DNA of 64,000 nucleotides from Pelodera strongyloides (GCA_036852015.1 JAANDG010000368.1:62001-126000); one strand, 5' to 3'. Shown: positions 23,731-36,869, numbered from the stretch's first letter. Numbers and translations: made by a program. Notes: generated by a model not told the origin, from the letters alone.

Positions 23731-26700
23731 ACGGCTCCGTACTCGCACACCTTTCGATGCGGCATCATCCGGCATACAACACATTTCTGTGCCTGTAACG
23801 TGTTTTCTTAGAATTCAGTCAAATAGGCAATGAATTAAATCACAATTAGTTAGCTGTGGTCGCTTTCAAGCACACTTGCCAAAGCTTACGGTAATATGCA
23901 TGCTTAGAACGCGAAAACTATACTACGGAACAGTCCCTCCAATTTTTTATTTTTGATATATTTATGGTGCCTGCCTGTTTATAGGAGAGGAAGTTTGCCC
24001 GATATTGGAGAACTGGCAATTCAGAGCCCCGAAAGTCCCTATTTGGACAATAGATTTAATGCAGGTACAATATTCTTCATAATTTTTACTCATCGAAAAT
24101 TAGGGTAACTGTGTGTGTGTTTTTCTCTTTATCCATCGCTGTATAGTATATGTGTTATATTTTATGAATTGAATAAAGAGTTAGATAAAAAGGTGCAGTG
24201 GTTAACGCGCCAGAGACCTGCTGAGTTCGCTATTCACCAAAACCCCACTTATTGTTATTGTTTACGCGTTATGGTTTTTCAATATGTGGTAGATCGTACA
24301 GATCGTACTATACTAATTGTTTCCACGCAGATTCTTATTGTGTATTGTAAATATTAAATTAATTATTTTATGTCGAACCTGAACTCGGTGTTTCTGGCAC
24401 GGGCACCTTATAACTTATAGCTCATCCAAATCATTAATTTCAGGCCCAAATTTCCTCGTTTCTTCTCACAATCAGCACCAACAAGCCGCCTTTGACGATG
24501 ATGTGTAAGCTAGTTATCATTTTGCATTTAATAACCAAAACACATCTTAAAACCCTATATTTAAAAAATGATTATTTGGGTTCAAAAAATGTTTATTGGT
24601 GTTGTATGTGTATCATCCTTGGAAATGAGCGCAGCACCTCATATACCGAAATTATAGTAACAATGATAATTATTTTGTTTTCAGGAACATGGACAACGAA
24701 ATAGGCGATCTCGAGGGCACGCTCAGTGGGTTTTAGCTGGAATTTCGAGTTTTTTATTATTTCTTTCCATATTAGAAAAAAAAGAAGACGAAAACATATC
24801 CTAGTACAAAATGAACCTTGCTAATTATACGATTATCGTGCTCAATTTCAGCTCAAAGTCGTGTCAACCGTGTATTCCAAGATGTTGGTATTCACGGAAC
24901 CGCCGGAAGTAAGCTTTTTATTTTGCTAACATTTTCATGTTTTATTTCAGTTTTGGTCTACGATTTGTCTATTTGATTGTTCAACGTTTACGTATCTTGT
25001 ATTATTATTGCTCGTTTCAGACTTGCCCATTCTGGGCGGAGATGTGTTTGGTAATGAGGAACAGGGATCTACCTACGCCGAGTTGCAGAACTATACGCAG
25101 CAACCCAACGGTACTTTTTGCTAATTGCTTGGATACGTCATACTTTGCAATTTGGAGTTTGTCGTTCTTAGGAGTTATAGTATCATAAAGAGTCTTGTTC
25201 TTTTTTTTGTACAGAGCCTTCACAAACATTATTATTCTCCAGTTATCGGGGAAAATATCCATACTATCAAAAGTATTGTGTGTAAAGCCATTTGGTAAAT
25301 ATTCACTTACATATAATCTTAATTTTTAGCAGCTGCCGGGGTAGCACATGGAAACTTTGGGTATCCCGACTATTCGCATGGCCAACCACCGACTGTTGAG
25401 TGTTAGTTTTATCAATGAAAGTAATTATCATGCAGATTAATTATTGTTCGTACTAATAATGGTTAATTATAAACTATTAAAGATCAGCAGCACGGCTACG
25501 ACTCTGACACATCGTCGTTCTTGGAGCCCGAGCTTAATAACGTTCTTGTTGGGGACGAAGATCCCATGTTCGGCGAGTGTTCACCTCAAGGCGAAGTCTC
25601 CGGACATGGCCACAACACCCGTAGTACGTCCGTGTCCTCGTATTCATCCTTCAGTGTGAGTTTGCAATCTCGAAAAACTGTCTATTTATCATTTCCTATT
25701 GAATTTAACGATAAGCTTGGGGAAGTGACTGGCAACGAAGCAAGCCGGGTTCGAATCTGGCCAGTGAACTCTTTGGAACCAGCGGGAGAACTGAGTTCGT
25801 CACGTTACGTTCGGCAAAAATCAGCGTTTTTTTCAGGAACATCAGGAAAGTCGCCCTCCAAGTGCAGCCAGCAGTTACACAAGTGGTATGTTTGTATGTT
25901 CAGTTTTTTCACAGATACGCCCGTTCTTTTCTATTTGACTCTTTACAACTGTTTATTCTTCTCTCAGCTACTTAAGTAAGCGAGTAAAGGTCGCGGTGTA
26001 AGTTCAAATGACAAATTCAACGAACCTGGGTTGTTTTTCGAAAGGTCAAACCCATAATCTTTCGATAAAAAGAAAGAAATGGATGGCCTGTTTGTAGAAA
26101 CTTCGGAAACTCGGAGACGCGGTCGTCCAAGAAAGTATTCCGATGTTCCCAAGCAATCGGCTCAACCAATTCAGAAGACGAAGAAACAGTCGCCCAATGG
26201 AAAGTGAGACATTTAGGACTTATTAGAATGTGGAAGATTAATGAGAATACACCTTCAATATTTCTCCCTTACGCTCGGTTTGGATGTCGGGGCTTAGGCT
26301 TAGGCTTAGGCTTTGGCTTTGGCTTTGGCTTTGGCTTAGGCAAAGGCTTAGGCTTAGGCTTCGGCTTTGGCTTAGGATTAGGGCTAAGTAAACAGTAAAC
26401 CGATTCCCACCTCTCCCTTTCAGTTTCAGTGCAGCATTTTTTTTTCGGAATAATTTAAAGGGTTATATTTGTGGGATCATAATCACTTTATCTAGCTTAT
26501 TTAGGGGGAAATCGAAGAATCTCACCGAGGAAGAGTACAAGGCCCAACGTAATCGCAACAACCAAGCTGTTAGTGAATCCAGGCTGAAGGCAAAACAGCT
26601 GCTGCATAAGAGATTGTGAGTTCATTCTTTCTTTACCACTGTAGTATATTGTATATGTATACACTGTATACAGCTTGTTTGTTGGCAGTCAGCCAAAGAG

Positions 26701-27304
26701 TGGTCATCAGCATCGAACATAGCGTACAATTCGAGTTTTCTAAGGCCATCAGAGGCCATATTCGCCTCTCCGATTCCCTCGGGGAAATATGCCCTGGGGA
26801 CAGAAAATATCGTTCTAACGTGAGACACGCAGAAAAAAAGACGGGGAATTCCCCACGGGGACTGGAGTGGTGAATATGGCCTCAGCATCGAACACACAAT
26901 TCGTGTTTTCTAAATAGGTCAATGTTTAGATATCTTCTGTACAAAACAATGCAAACCGCGTGTAGAAATCCGTCAATTGTCACCAAATATTTCCCCAAGC
27001 TACAAAAGGGACTACTTGATGTTAAGGCGTTGGAAGAGCTGGGGTAAAAATTTTATAAGATAATTACACTTCCTATCCTACTATGATAATTGTTCATATA
27101 TATGGGAAATCTTCGTTGGTAACGCAAAATACATAAGTAAAGTAGTCCAATTATCTACCAATAATCGTATATGGTAAATAGGTGTTGCTTTTATAGAACC
27201 ATATTTTTAGGACTGAGCTCGAAAAGCTTGAAAATGCCATTAAGAGTCTAGAAGATAAGAAAAAGGGCTCGGGAGACGATCAGCCCGGACCCTCACACAG
27301 GTGA
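23338..27304 (+). CDS. bZIP-like transcription factor 1 (404 aa) with AT-hook
   Basis: Fifteen exons, all in phase: 23338-23382, 23444-23479, 23591-23664, 23985-24064, 24444-24504, 24685-24725, 24852-24908, 25021-25110, 25330-25401, 25483-25655, 25837-25885, 26098-26203, 26505-26615, 26918-27043, 27211-27304. TTTTCAG at 23293-23299 may accept a spliced leader. An AT-hook core, RRRGRPRK, lies near residue 267. The basic region RNRNNQAVSESRLKAK (about residues 308-323) has the bZIP N-x7-R signature and is closest to C/EBP type. No long leucine zipper follows directly; instead there is LLYKTMQTACRNPS..YFP.L and, 45 residues on, a Leu/Glu helix ELEKLENAIKSLEDK. It ends PGPSHR. Exons 1, 4, 6, 7, 12, 13, 14 and 15 have counterparts in the two minus-strand paralogs. 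Exon 2's donor (GTCTAA) is weak. Confidence 0.8.
23697..23728. repeat. (GA)n microsatellite in an intron
   Basis: A run of about 15 GA units in intron 3 of bZIP-like gene 1. Confidence 0.9.
26288..26388 (+). repeat. Interstitial telomere-like repeat (TTAGGC)n, degenerate
   Basis: About 16 hexamers reading GGCTTA, mixed with GGCTTT, GGCAAA and GGCTTC variants. TTAGGC is the telomeric unit of most nematodes. It lies in intron 12 of bZIP-like gene 1, between the AT-hook exon and the basic-region exon. Confidence 0.8.
26742..26883. repeat. Hairpin element, GAGGCC(A/G)TATTC family, copy 1
   Basis: The left end is GAGGCCATATTCGCC and the right end is GGTGAATATGGCCTC. It is flanked by an imperfect direct repeat of about 30 bases starting CAGCATCGAACA at 26708 and 26883. 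The right repeat contains the intron's acceptor. Relatives are at 50948-51102 and 62780-62900. Confidence 0.6.
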
Positions 27305-27626
27305 AACCGTGCCTAACCGTTACTGTAAATAAGTGGTAACAATTTTACATTGGCTCCCCACTATTGGTACGACCGCTTCTAATTGTAGGCAGTATTTCAA
27401 ATTTAGTTATCTTTTATCTGATATGTATCTTGAACTTGAAATCTCCTATGAAAATCCCCCAAAAAAAAAACAGCAGAAAATGTAGACATGAATTTTTGAC
27501 TTACTCGTACTGTTGGAGGATTTTTTTTTCATTTTTCCTATTTGTAATAAACTCTTCGAATCGAAGGGCAAAAAAAGTTCAGCAGTCTTGCTAAAAAAAA
27601 CACACGTGTACGTATCACTTTAAATT

Positions 27627-27810
27627 TTAAAGCGAAATACCGGCCGGTTTTTGAAACGTATCGTGGACAACTGAACTCTGCCAATCATTTATGTTAAGTT
27701 ACTCGAATTTGTCTGGATTTTTCATTCTAATTTATGATCCTTTGCATATGCTGCATAAGACTGCTGATGTAATCTATGCGTTTCAAACACTAGCCGGTAT
27801 TTCGCTTTAA
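27627..27810. repeat. TTAA-bounded palindromic MITE, family 1, copy 5
   Basis: Ends TTAAAGCGAAATACCGGCCG and GCCGGTATTTCGCTTTAA. Confidence 0.85.
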
Positions 27811-28784
27811 ATAATCCTTAATTTTGCACTCGCACTTTTTTTCTGTTTTGTTTTCTATCATGTGTATCATTTATCATTCATTATGCGTCTCTGTATTATG
27901 TTTTGAATACGATTCCTCGGTGATTTTTCAAGGGAATATATTATTCCACCACTTTGCGCACCTTATTTAAAGGCGTACATTACTAATTGATTTAGTTATT
28001 TATTCTCATTGCGAAATTTTCCATTGCCATTTTATTACTTGTTTTTGTTGATGCATCTGGCTATTTTTATTGTACAAGAACGAAACGCCTCATTTCCTGT
28101 GGGGCAGTGTTCACTTCACCAAATCTAATAACGTAGTCGTTTATTTTTCTGTGTGAAACAGAACTTTGGTAATGTTTTCGGGGAGTATTTTTGGTGAATA
28201 CTGCCTCAAACAATGCTCAAATGTTACATTGAAGAAACCTCATAACCCCGGTACTTTGTTCACTTTGCTATTAAATGTACGTTATATTTTTGACACATCT
28301 GATGATAAGTGTTTCCTACAATGGAAGAATATGAAATAATATAGAAAAGAAGAAAAACAAAGACGATTATAATAGAAAGAAACATTGGGCTACCTCCAGT
28401 ATACATATAGTTTTGTGCCCCCGAATAGCATGATTGAGTATATATTTCAATCATTTGTTTAAAAACATATTGCTATTGTTCATGAACTCAATTATAATAG
28501 ATTTATTTTATGTTTATATTTGCACTGTTCAGAATATTTTATGTTTATATGTTCCTTTCCTGCCATGACGTTTTTCACGGATCTATAATGTTGTTATAAT
28601 AATAAAATGTTCATATTTTGCGATGTTTTGTACCAATACTCACAGTTTTTCAATACTCATATTGTTGTTTTCTAGAATTTTTTCTAACGATATTTTCTAA
28701 AAATTCTATTCTGGTCTGCTTTCCTAATTGCTATGCTGCTTGCGTTGCTGATATAACGGTATTCAAGGTAATGTACACAGGAAA

Positions 28785-28893
28785 GTGAAAACCCCGATTT
28801 CGCCCCGATCATTTGTCAAAAAACCCCGATTTCGCCCCGATCACGGCCGGATTTTTTGAGGGACTTGATCGGGGCGAAATCGGGGTTTTTAGT
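28785..28893. repeat. Hairpin with repeated CCCCGATTTCGCCCCGATCA
   Basis: Two direct copies of the motif are followed by an inverted copy, TTGATCGGGGCGAAATCGGG, giving a strong stem. It is GC-rich against AT-rich surroundings. Confidence 0.7.
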
Positions 28894-30394
28894 TTCCCAT
28901 GGAAGTGTTCCGCGTTCCGCGAAACCTAATGAACAACCGAGTTACCGTAATCAGACACGGGGGAACAGCCATTCCAAGAACCTGCACATCAATACGAGTT
29001 TCCCTTCGCCCCAAAAGGACTTATCAGTGTGTTGTGATGTTATCTTCGATTATGGTGATGTGATCTACGGCTACTATGTGTGGACGCTTGTGATACGATA
29101 TGTGGCGAGGATACGTGATCAGGGACTGATCATCCTGTTGCTCTGTTGATCTCTCCCGCGTTGGAGCATGACTCAATTCTACTTGTTCCGGATCTCGCTC
29201 AGATCAGGTAACCTTTGTTTATATTTATATGTTGATTGTGCTGTTGATGTGCTTATTTGTGGTATTGTATGCGATGTCTCACTGTTGATCGTTATGAAGA
29301 ATGATTGTTTCAGTTACTTCTCTCAATCAGACGAAGATCGTGCGCCTGTGCTGATCATGGGTCGCGCCCCTACGCATTAATCCGTTGTTCACTTGTATAA
29401 ACATTATTATTGTTAAACTGTGTTGGTTGCTTGATGGACTGCTATATGTTTCACACATTTTATATTGCGTTCGAGTAGAGGTGGCAACACCTACTTGGTG
29501 AGCACTACTCTGAACAGTAAGCAATGAGTACGCCATACCTAAGCCTATCCTAGACTATCGTAGCTTAAATTGGAAAGGCGTCGCTGTCCTCCTAATTGTA
29601 AGCTGGACTGAGGCACTGAGAGGCCCTATCTGCTACTCATAAAGGAATATAGGGTCTTTCCTGGGGATGAACAGTCAAACAATTCACAAAGCTTGCTTCA
29701 CTTTCGACCTTGGCGAATACCACTAAAACTGAAGCAAAGCATAACCCGACTCATAATATAATGCTGACAACTTGGAGTTGAACTTGTAGGCAATATTCAT
29801 GTAACATACGATCAACATTTTATTTTGTGCAAAGAATTATGCAAACAAACAACTTTATTACATCAATGTGTACATATCAAACTGCAATTACATTTCAGCG
29901 CAAAAAAGTTATGATTGATTACACAAATTTTACTCCACTCAAAATAAATCAGAATAAACAGATAAATAGATATCCAGAGAAACATCAACAATTGCTTGAC
30001 TAGTTCTAGCAGTACTAACTAGCTACTAAACCTCGGTATTAACATGTACTATAACATTTCACAAATGTCACAATTAGCAGAAGTTCTTCGCGTCAGGTAC
30101 TATTACTATGTATAGTTTTGGCACACCCGCTCTCGAATTAAATCTGCTAATCATTTACTGAACGACGTTCAATTTTCTCTAATTGGTTATGTTACTGTTT
30201 CAAAACGATGTTTTATCTTGCGCGCAAATTAAAGGGCTTGAAAATACTCAAATTATGCGGCTGAACAAGGCGAATGTGATCACGTAAGCCGCATTACATG
30301 AAGCGTAAAAGTCAGCGAGTTATTTGGCAAAAACGACCGGAGGGAACATACTGAAGTGGCATGGCATAGAAAGGCACATGTTTCACCTGCTACA

Positions 30395-30781
30395 TCTTAT
30401 TATATAAAGGAGAAGAGTTTACTTTTTTGTTTGTGTGAACATAACGAAATCGTTTCATAAAGAAAATTGTCTAATGGCAAACAGCATACAAAATCATTGC
30501 CGCAGGCGAGATTCGAACCCACAGCAGCGCACAACCTCTCGATTCATAGTCCAACGCTCTACCTGTTGAGCTATGCTAGCTTATCCTTATCACAAGGATA
30601 ATCCTCTGTCCTACATACAGCACCTTCAATGGCAAATTTGCATGGTAGTATTAGTCGAGTGGAGATCCAAACTGATTAATATACGTTTCCACAATCAGAG
30701 ACGTTTTAAATAGGGAAATAATCGGCCGAAGGCCGATTCCTCCAGTCGGAGAAGAGCCCGTAGGGCTCTTCGCACGGCTGG
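30395..30781 (+). mobile_element. Non-autonomous Helitron, copy 2, carrying a tRNA-like segment
   Basis: 5' TCTTATTATATAAAGGAGAA after A. The 3' end has strong hairpins (ATCGGCCGAAGGCCGAT; AAGAGCCCGTAGGGCTCTT) and then GCACGGCTGG before T. At 387 bp it is longer than its relatives because of internal sequence that includes the tRNA-like stretch. Confidence 0.75.
30499..30580 (-). pseudogene. tRNA-like sequence, probably non-functional
   Basis: Both pol III control boxes are clear on the minus strand: A box TAGCTCAACAGGTAGAGC and B box GGTTCGAATCTC. The D and T arms fold. The acceptor stem does not pair beyond three bases, and the anticodon loop CTATGAA would give AUG, an unusual A34 anticodon for His. 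It therefore looks like a degraded tRNA or the head of a tRNA-derived SINE. Confidence 0.5.
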
Positions 30782-30969
30782 TATATAATATACATATGTC
30801 CAAAACACAGTAATCCCCAAATATGGTAAATTTTGGCTAGTAGTTTTTGCCAAATAACCCGCTTAGTTTTGAATTTATGCTAATGGGGATTTCGTAATTG
30901 AATCGCAGAGCCCAGGAGCACATGACAGGAAATTTGCAGCATAGTTCTTCTCTCGTGAGCCTGACTCAG

Positions 30970-33900
30970 TTAAGGGGCGTGTGAGGGTCCTGCAGCGCAC
31001 TCATAATCATCGTCATCCTGGCTGTCTTCTGACTGCGACGACATCTTTCTCTTTCCTTTTGTTTGCTTGTTAGCGGCGTGTTTTCTAGATGGATACTTTC
31101 AGGCGAGGTGTTATTAAATAGGAGCTTCCCCGCACTATTATTCATTTTCTATACAATTATTTTCTTCATTATCTTTATTGCAATTATTAATTTAGTTACT
31201 TTCGGATGGCTTTCGGAAAAAAAAATACTCACGGGACTTCAATTTCAAGTAGTTCTGGAAATTCATCGGCAAGGCAAATGCAACCCGTTGGATCTGCTTG
31301 CGCCCTAGTTGCCAGACGGTGCAGAACGTCCTCTTTCTTTCTGAAGGTGATATAATGACAAACCCTCATTTTTTTTATTATTTCTTATTATTTGCATTAT
31401 TATTATTATTTATGGGACAAACTCTAATTTTTCTTTTTCTTCTTTTTCTTTTTTCCTCCCTTCCTTGCATGCTTTATTGTTCCGAACCCGCTCCATTAGA
31501 TACTCTGGATCGCACCTCCTGGGTGATCTAAAAAAATTGGGTTACTACTTTTCTCTTCTACAAAATACATAATAAATGTAATAATCCCCTAGAATCACTG
31601 ATTCATTATCTATATTGATTTGTACGTAGTATCTAGCAAACCGTGCATTATTATTATTATGCTCATGTAATCGATTAGAGCAAACAAACTTTGAGGTAAC
31701 GTAGACTTGGTACATTTCCTCCTCAGTAACTTCATATAGCACCTTTCGACCACATCTGGCATTCTTCGCTCCGGACACATCTGTGAATGTATAAGAACAG
31801 TTTGGAACGGAAATCGTCAAGTATTGTATGTTGTATGTGAAGAGGTGATGTTACGATGAAGGAAAGCTTTGTTCATTAATAGGCCGGCCTCTGTCATCCA
31901 TTCCGTAATTCGTAATTTTACTCCGATTGTATTTTGATAAAATGCGATGATAAACTATACAGAAGTAAACCCGGTTTACACAAAATTGACAAAATCTGTA
32001 TCCCATACATATTGGTGTTGTTCAAGTGCCATAGCAAACGTCGAAACATGTACATGTACTAAACCCGAACGATACATTGGCATTCCTTCCCTGTTCTAGT
32101 TTTTTTTTAATGAATTAGTTTTGTAAGGTATTTTTTATCGCATATATCACAAAAAAAAACTATTGAATTTGATTTGACTGCGTCCTGGTTCAGACCCAGA
32201 TGAATAAAAAAATGTGTATGGAATTTGTTAGCCAAAACTGCGTTGACTACAAAATTAGACCCTCACAAATTAAAACCGAGTCGTGGAAAAGAACAGAAGA
32301 ACACTTTCACCAATTTGGTGTTATACTCGTGACTCGTGAGGATCTTGTGTTGTGCACTATTTCATAAAAAGTAACGCACCGCTTTGATGACTGCATTGGC
32401 TCGTCGGGCGGCTATCCTCCTAAATAATATTATCTTATTATATAAAAGAGTAACTGTAGCCTAATTTGCATACCGATGTGCGTTACGGAAATGCAAATTT
32501 CGTGTTCGGGTATAAAAAAAGTTTCGCGGCTCAATATCGAAGTATGCATATGCAATTGTTTCCTATTATGTGAATTTCTTATGATACGTTTGAAGCTTTG
32601 TATATAAGTATGCCCATGCTAAACCAATCATATCTCCATGTAAGTCGCCTCAGGCGGCGTGAGCCGACTGGTTATTATATAAAGGTACAAAGTTTGTATA
32701 TCTGTTTGTTTGTGAGGATTCACGTTACGCAAATAATTTATTCACGTTTGAATACACTAGCTGGGATTTTATTAAATAGGTTTGTCTGCACATAACCGCG
32801 AGTTTTTTTTTCTAAGTTTCAGGAGCTTGTTATGAGTAAGCCAACGTTTCGTCAGTTTATAGTGCTTTCAACGTTTCAAAGTATGCGTTTTCGTGTATCA
32901 TTACATGAACTTTCATATTTCCAAAGGGATAAAGATCCCAATACAAAGAACAAGTGTGCCGACTATGGAAATTGGTGCGGTAATTTTAATATGTATACTT
33001 ACACTACAGGTTTCGAAAGCAGAATTAGAAGAGGATACGGATCTACTGCGTGAAGAGGAGACCGATCTGCTGCGTTTTTCACTCCCATAGAGAGGACCGT
33101 CATTGGTCGAACCACCGCAAAGCATCGGGTCGATGTCCCCAACATAGCCATCGGGACAATGATCTCCATCCCAAACTGTCGAGAGAACGGGACTTGCTAC
33201 AAATATTAATATTTAAAAAATATACATGAGTGATGTAGTTAATTTAGTTGTCGCAGTTATTGGAAAAAATGGATCCCCAAACATGAACCGTGTATTGGTA
33301 AACAAACGACCGCTGGGATGGGAGCCAATATGCCCCCAAGAGGACACTTGCATGAAGGTGCGAAAAATCAACGAAGATAGCATACTTACCCAACAAATTG
33401 CGACACAAGTACGCTTGTCAACAGTTTGCTTGTATCTTAGTTTTTAACTGCACATATGCATCTAATCAATAAAAATCTCTAAAAAAATAACCTGGTATTT
33501 CGTGCGTATTAGCTTCACGACGGTCCACTCTGCTCTGCGCTGGAAAGCAAATTATTATTAGTGCTGGGAATTGGCTATTGTACCCTATATGCTTACACAC
33601 ACAACATATTGTTCACATTATTATTTACACATAATTACTTAGAACGTTAGAGGAAGATTTCTGACAACAAAAATATTGCTTGTGCAAAAAAATGTTTTCG
33701 GCGAATGACACGTGCTTTTTCTATAATATGTATGACACCACACTACAAACTACAAATAACATAATCTCACATCACACTACAAACTACAAATATAAATATA
33801 ATTGTACTCGAACATTAAAAAACCAAACAATTAATTAACTGCAATAACAATTGCACTCAACATAAAATCGAACATACACATAATCAATCACACAATCTTC

Positions 33901-35744
33901 AACCAAACTGTTTTCTTTATACATAGTTATTTTCTCTCTCTGTCTCTTGTGTGCATTCTCATTTTTATTTTTTTTTTTCCTATCGCTCAAAGCTGTGGTC
34001 ATCGTACTGATGAGACCCAACTACAGCAAAATCCTCGTATATGATCAGGGTCAAAACGGGGTTATCATGTTAAAGAACATGATACACTTTATCTCTCAAT
34101 ACTCTCATTTATACTTTTCCTTATATTACTGTAACTCTATTTACTTCTTTTTTAAAATATAGTAGCCAACGTAAATTGGTGCCTTTTCTATAATAGCCAA
34201 CGTAAATTTGTAATATGATAACAGTACTCACTGAGTGTTTCCAATAATTCATCACCGAGACTGCCGTCCATGTCACTGAAATAAATCGTTCCAACATAAG
34301 ATAAGGGAGACCCACATATCAGAAATCGCAAACCTTTGTTTTGAATGAACAGAAAGTTTTGAACTTTCTTAACAAAAATATTACTGTGAGTCCACTTGTC
34401 ATTATAGTAGTCACAGACAATTTTCTGGCAAAGAAACACATGTTTGGGCTCAGTTTCTATTTAAAAAGGTGCTAAAATATATGAAGCGATTTATGATACT
34501 AAAAGTATAAAGCATTGTGACTCACACTGAGTTGAGGTCCTGAGTGCCCGCCTCGAGGAAGTTATCAGTGCTTCCTGCAAAAGGGAAGCGAATAATGTTG
34601 CAGATCGTTGAGTAGATCAAGTAAGAGACAAGGAATTCGTAGCCATCCGCAATAATTAAGAACAAGAAATTGGGTGCGTATTCAGAGCCGGTGGTTCGCT
34701 TGCGAACGTAAACAAAATGTATTTTTGTTAATATAAGGCGCCAAACATTCAGAAAAAAACATCGTCGAAGGCGGTACGCTGCGCGGCTGAGAACAGAGAA
34801 TGGTGGGTGGCATGGCTCACCCCTTGAGCTTGATGATACTCAGGATTCGAAATTTTACACTTAAAGTGGGAGGCTCGCGAGAATTAAGTGCTCGGTTTGT
34901 TTCTTTTTATGTGCTTAAGCCTTGTGACATCATACCTTGTTCAAACAATCTCCTGTCAAGATGTGGAGTATTAGGATCGAAAGCCAATTGTCGGAAATCA
35001 TCGAGAAGTTCTCCAGTTCTAAAAAAGGAATACACTTCTGGGATCAAGAAAAACGGTTAGACTTCAGCATTGATGAAATTCCGAACCTTCGTATGTTTGA
35101 CAACTTAAATTTCACAATTTCCAAATAAAAGTTGAGTGAACATGGTTTAGTTCGTTGATGCTACATTTATTGTGCTTTAGGCTGAACCATATGGACCTAT
35201 TTGCAGATACGAGTGGATGTTGTGAATTCTCAATAGGATACGATGTCTTAATAATTGGCGTTGAAATTTACCCGCTATTAAGAGACGCGCACGACGTGGA
35301 GCGCTGTAGATTGTCAGACTGGGGGTAGACTTGTTGTGGATGCATCGGATGCTCAACAAAACCCATCGGAGGCTGGCCAGTCTCTGGTTGAAATGGATAC
35401 TGTGGTTGGATGTTGGCCGGTGAAAACTGGGTTTGATTCGGTGTCGTTGAGTTATATTGGACTGGTTGCATTTCCGCATTTTGACATTGGTTGGTCGTCG
35501 AAGGGTATGCATATGGCTCTTCTAAACACTGATACTGGATGATGGGAAGATGTTCTGGTTGTGGATAGCCAGAAAACTGGGAAGACACTCCCGTGAACGA
35601 CTGTCCCACATACAATTGCTGTTGGTACTGGGGTTGATACTGGGGAGGAACCATTGAATATTGTGTCTGTTGTTGTTGCGGTGTATAGTGTTGATGCTGC
35701 CACTGCCCGGAAGGAGGATGACCTGAGTCTGCATCCTGTTGATT
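30970..35744 (-). CDS. bZIP-like transcription factor 2, Gln/Pro-rich N-terminus, first exon not placed
   Basis: Ten exons with continuous phase give 433 codons: 35744-35272, 35018-34936, 34574-34526, 34275-34232, 33539-33492, 33196-33005, 31780-31690, 31518-31423, 31340-31233, 31084-30970 (TAA). The first of these is about 157 residues rich in Gln, Pro and Tyr, activation-domain-like. Blocks matching paralog 1 follow: TPHLDRR, DMDGSLGDELLETL, TQSRVDRREA, an Arg/Ser-rich stretch, and CGRKVLYEV. The basic region is ERVRNNKACKEGRKKEKEEK (about residues 336-355) with N-x7-R. After it come VLHRLATRAQADP and DEFPELLEI, then GKRK, an Asp-rich run and the ending GPSHAP. A possible first exon is at 36162-36133 (ATG, then GTAGAC donor), but support is thin. 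Confidence 0.78.
32433..32671 (+). mobile_element. Non-autonomous mini-Helitron, copy 3
   Basis: 239 bp, A|TCTTATTATATAAAAGAG to GTGAGCCGACTGG|T with hairpin GTCGCCTCAGGCGGC. It is nearly identical over its length to the copy at 46805-47043. It is followed at once by another family 5' end (TTATTATATAAAGGTAC), so it probably landed in or beside an older copy. It lies in an intron of bZIP-like gene 2. Confidence 0.85.
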
Positions 35745-36761
35745 CTAAAACATAACCTCTTGTTAAGATAGTTTCTAATATTTTAAGCCCTTATTGATTT
35801 TGCAGTATTTGTATGAAATTATTTGGAAAACTGGGTAGGATATTACATCATCGAGTAAACAACAGTGCTTTGTATCATTTATTAATATGACTGCTTCCGT
35901 GTTTCATTATAATGGTTAGATTCTTCTTTTTTATGAAGCGGATTTGGATAATTTCATTCCTATGCATCATATGCAAATAAGTCGGATTAGAATAAAAAAA
36001 TCTTGCTCAAATGGAGCTCACTTAGAATAAATACATACTAAATACGAGCTCACTTAGAATAAAAGCATATATTTCAAAAAGCGGCCGTTATAAAACGCAT
36101 CTCCTGAACTGTGCTGGGCAATAACCGTCTACCAAAAAGAAGAACCAGTGAGGGTTTTCCATGCGCCTAGTAAGTGAATGTATTATTTTGAAGGACTTAT
36201 CTGATCTCTATCCGACATTGTCAAACGTATTGAAATTAAAATTAACAACAACAGAAGTCAAGAAAATGTCCCAAGCAATGTTCAAAAATTTGGAACGAAT
36301 GCAATGCGGATCTGTAGAATATTGAAGAACATAGTACAAATATTGAAAAAGCAATTCGTAAAACGACAATTCGTAATATAAAATGAGACGTGAGAAAAAG
36401 TTTTGCGAATACTGAATTTTGTGCAAGTACTGAGTACTGAAGTCAATAAATGGCGCAATACTCCTCGCGAACTATTGCGCCATTTTTTGTTTATTGTCTC
36501 TTGTACATGCTTGATCCATATATTGATTTTGCCTGATAGCTCCGGTTTATATCTTGAAGTTTGAAGTGAGGATTCAAATTGAAATCGAAAATGAAAATGA
36601 AATACACGAAATTGAAAAAAAATCGAGCAATTAAAAAAAATGTAAAATGCGAAAATAGAAAAAATGAGAACGGTCGGGACGATTCGTTTCAAAAAATCAA
36701 AAGACGTTTACGAGGAAACAAGGAAACTCCGCCCCCAGTACAGAGCAAAACAAAGCCGGAC

Positions 36762-36793
36762 GAAAGAGAGAGAGAGGAGAGAGAGAGAGAGCT

Positions 36794-36868
<75 letters not shown>
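36762..36868. repeat. (GA)n microsatellite
   Basis: An almost pure GAGAGA tract giving spurious Arg-Glu and Ser-Leu frames. Confidence 0.9.

Positions 36869-36869
<1 letters not shown>

Larger units (their letters stand above)
27305..30969. other. Interval between convergent bZIP-like genes 1 and 2
   Basis: The two genes end toward each other. The interval holds MITE 27627-27810, a hairpin at 28785-28890, a Helitron at 30395-30781 and otherwise AT-rich sequence. No further gene was supported; frames at 28856-29380 have no splice or homology support. Confidence 0.6.

Noticed and set aside
30499..30580. Functional tRNA gene
   Set aside because: The acceptor stem does not pair, the anticodon is unusual, and it lies inside a mobile element.
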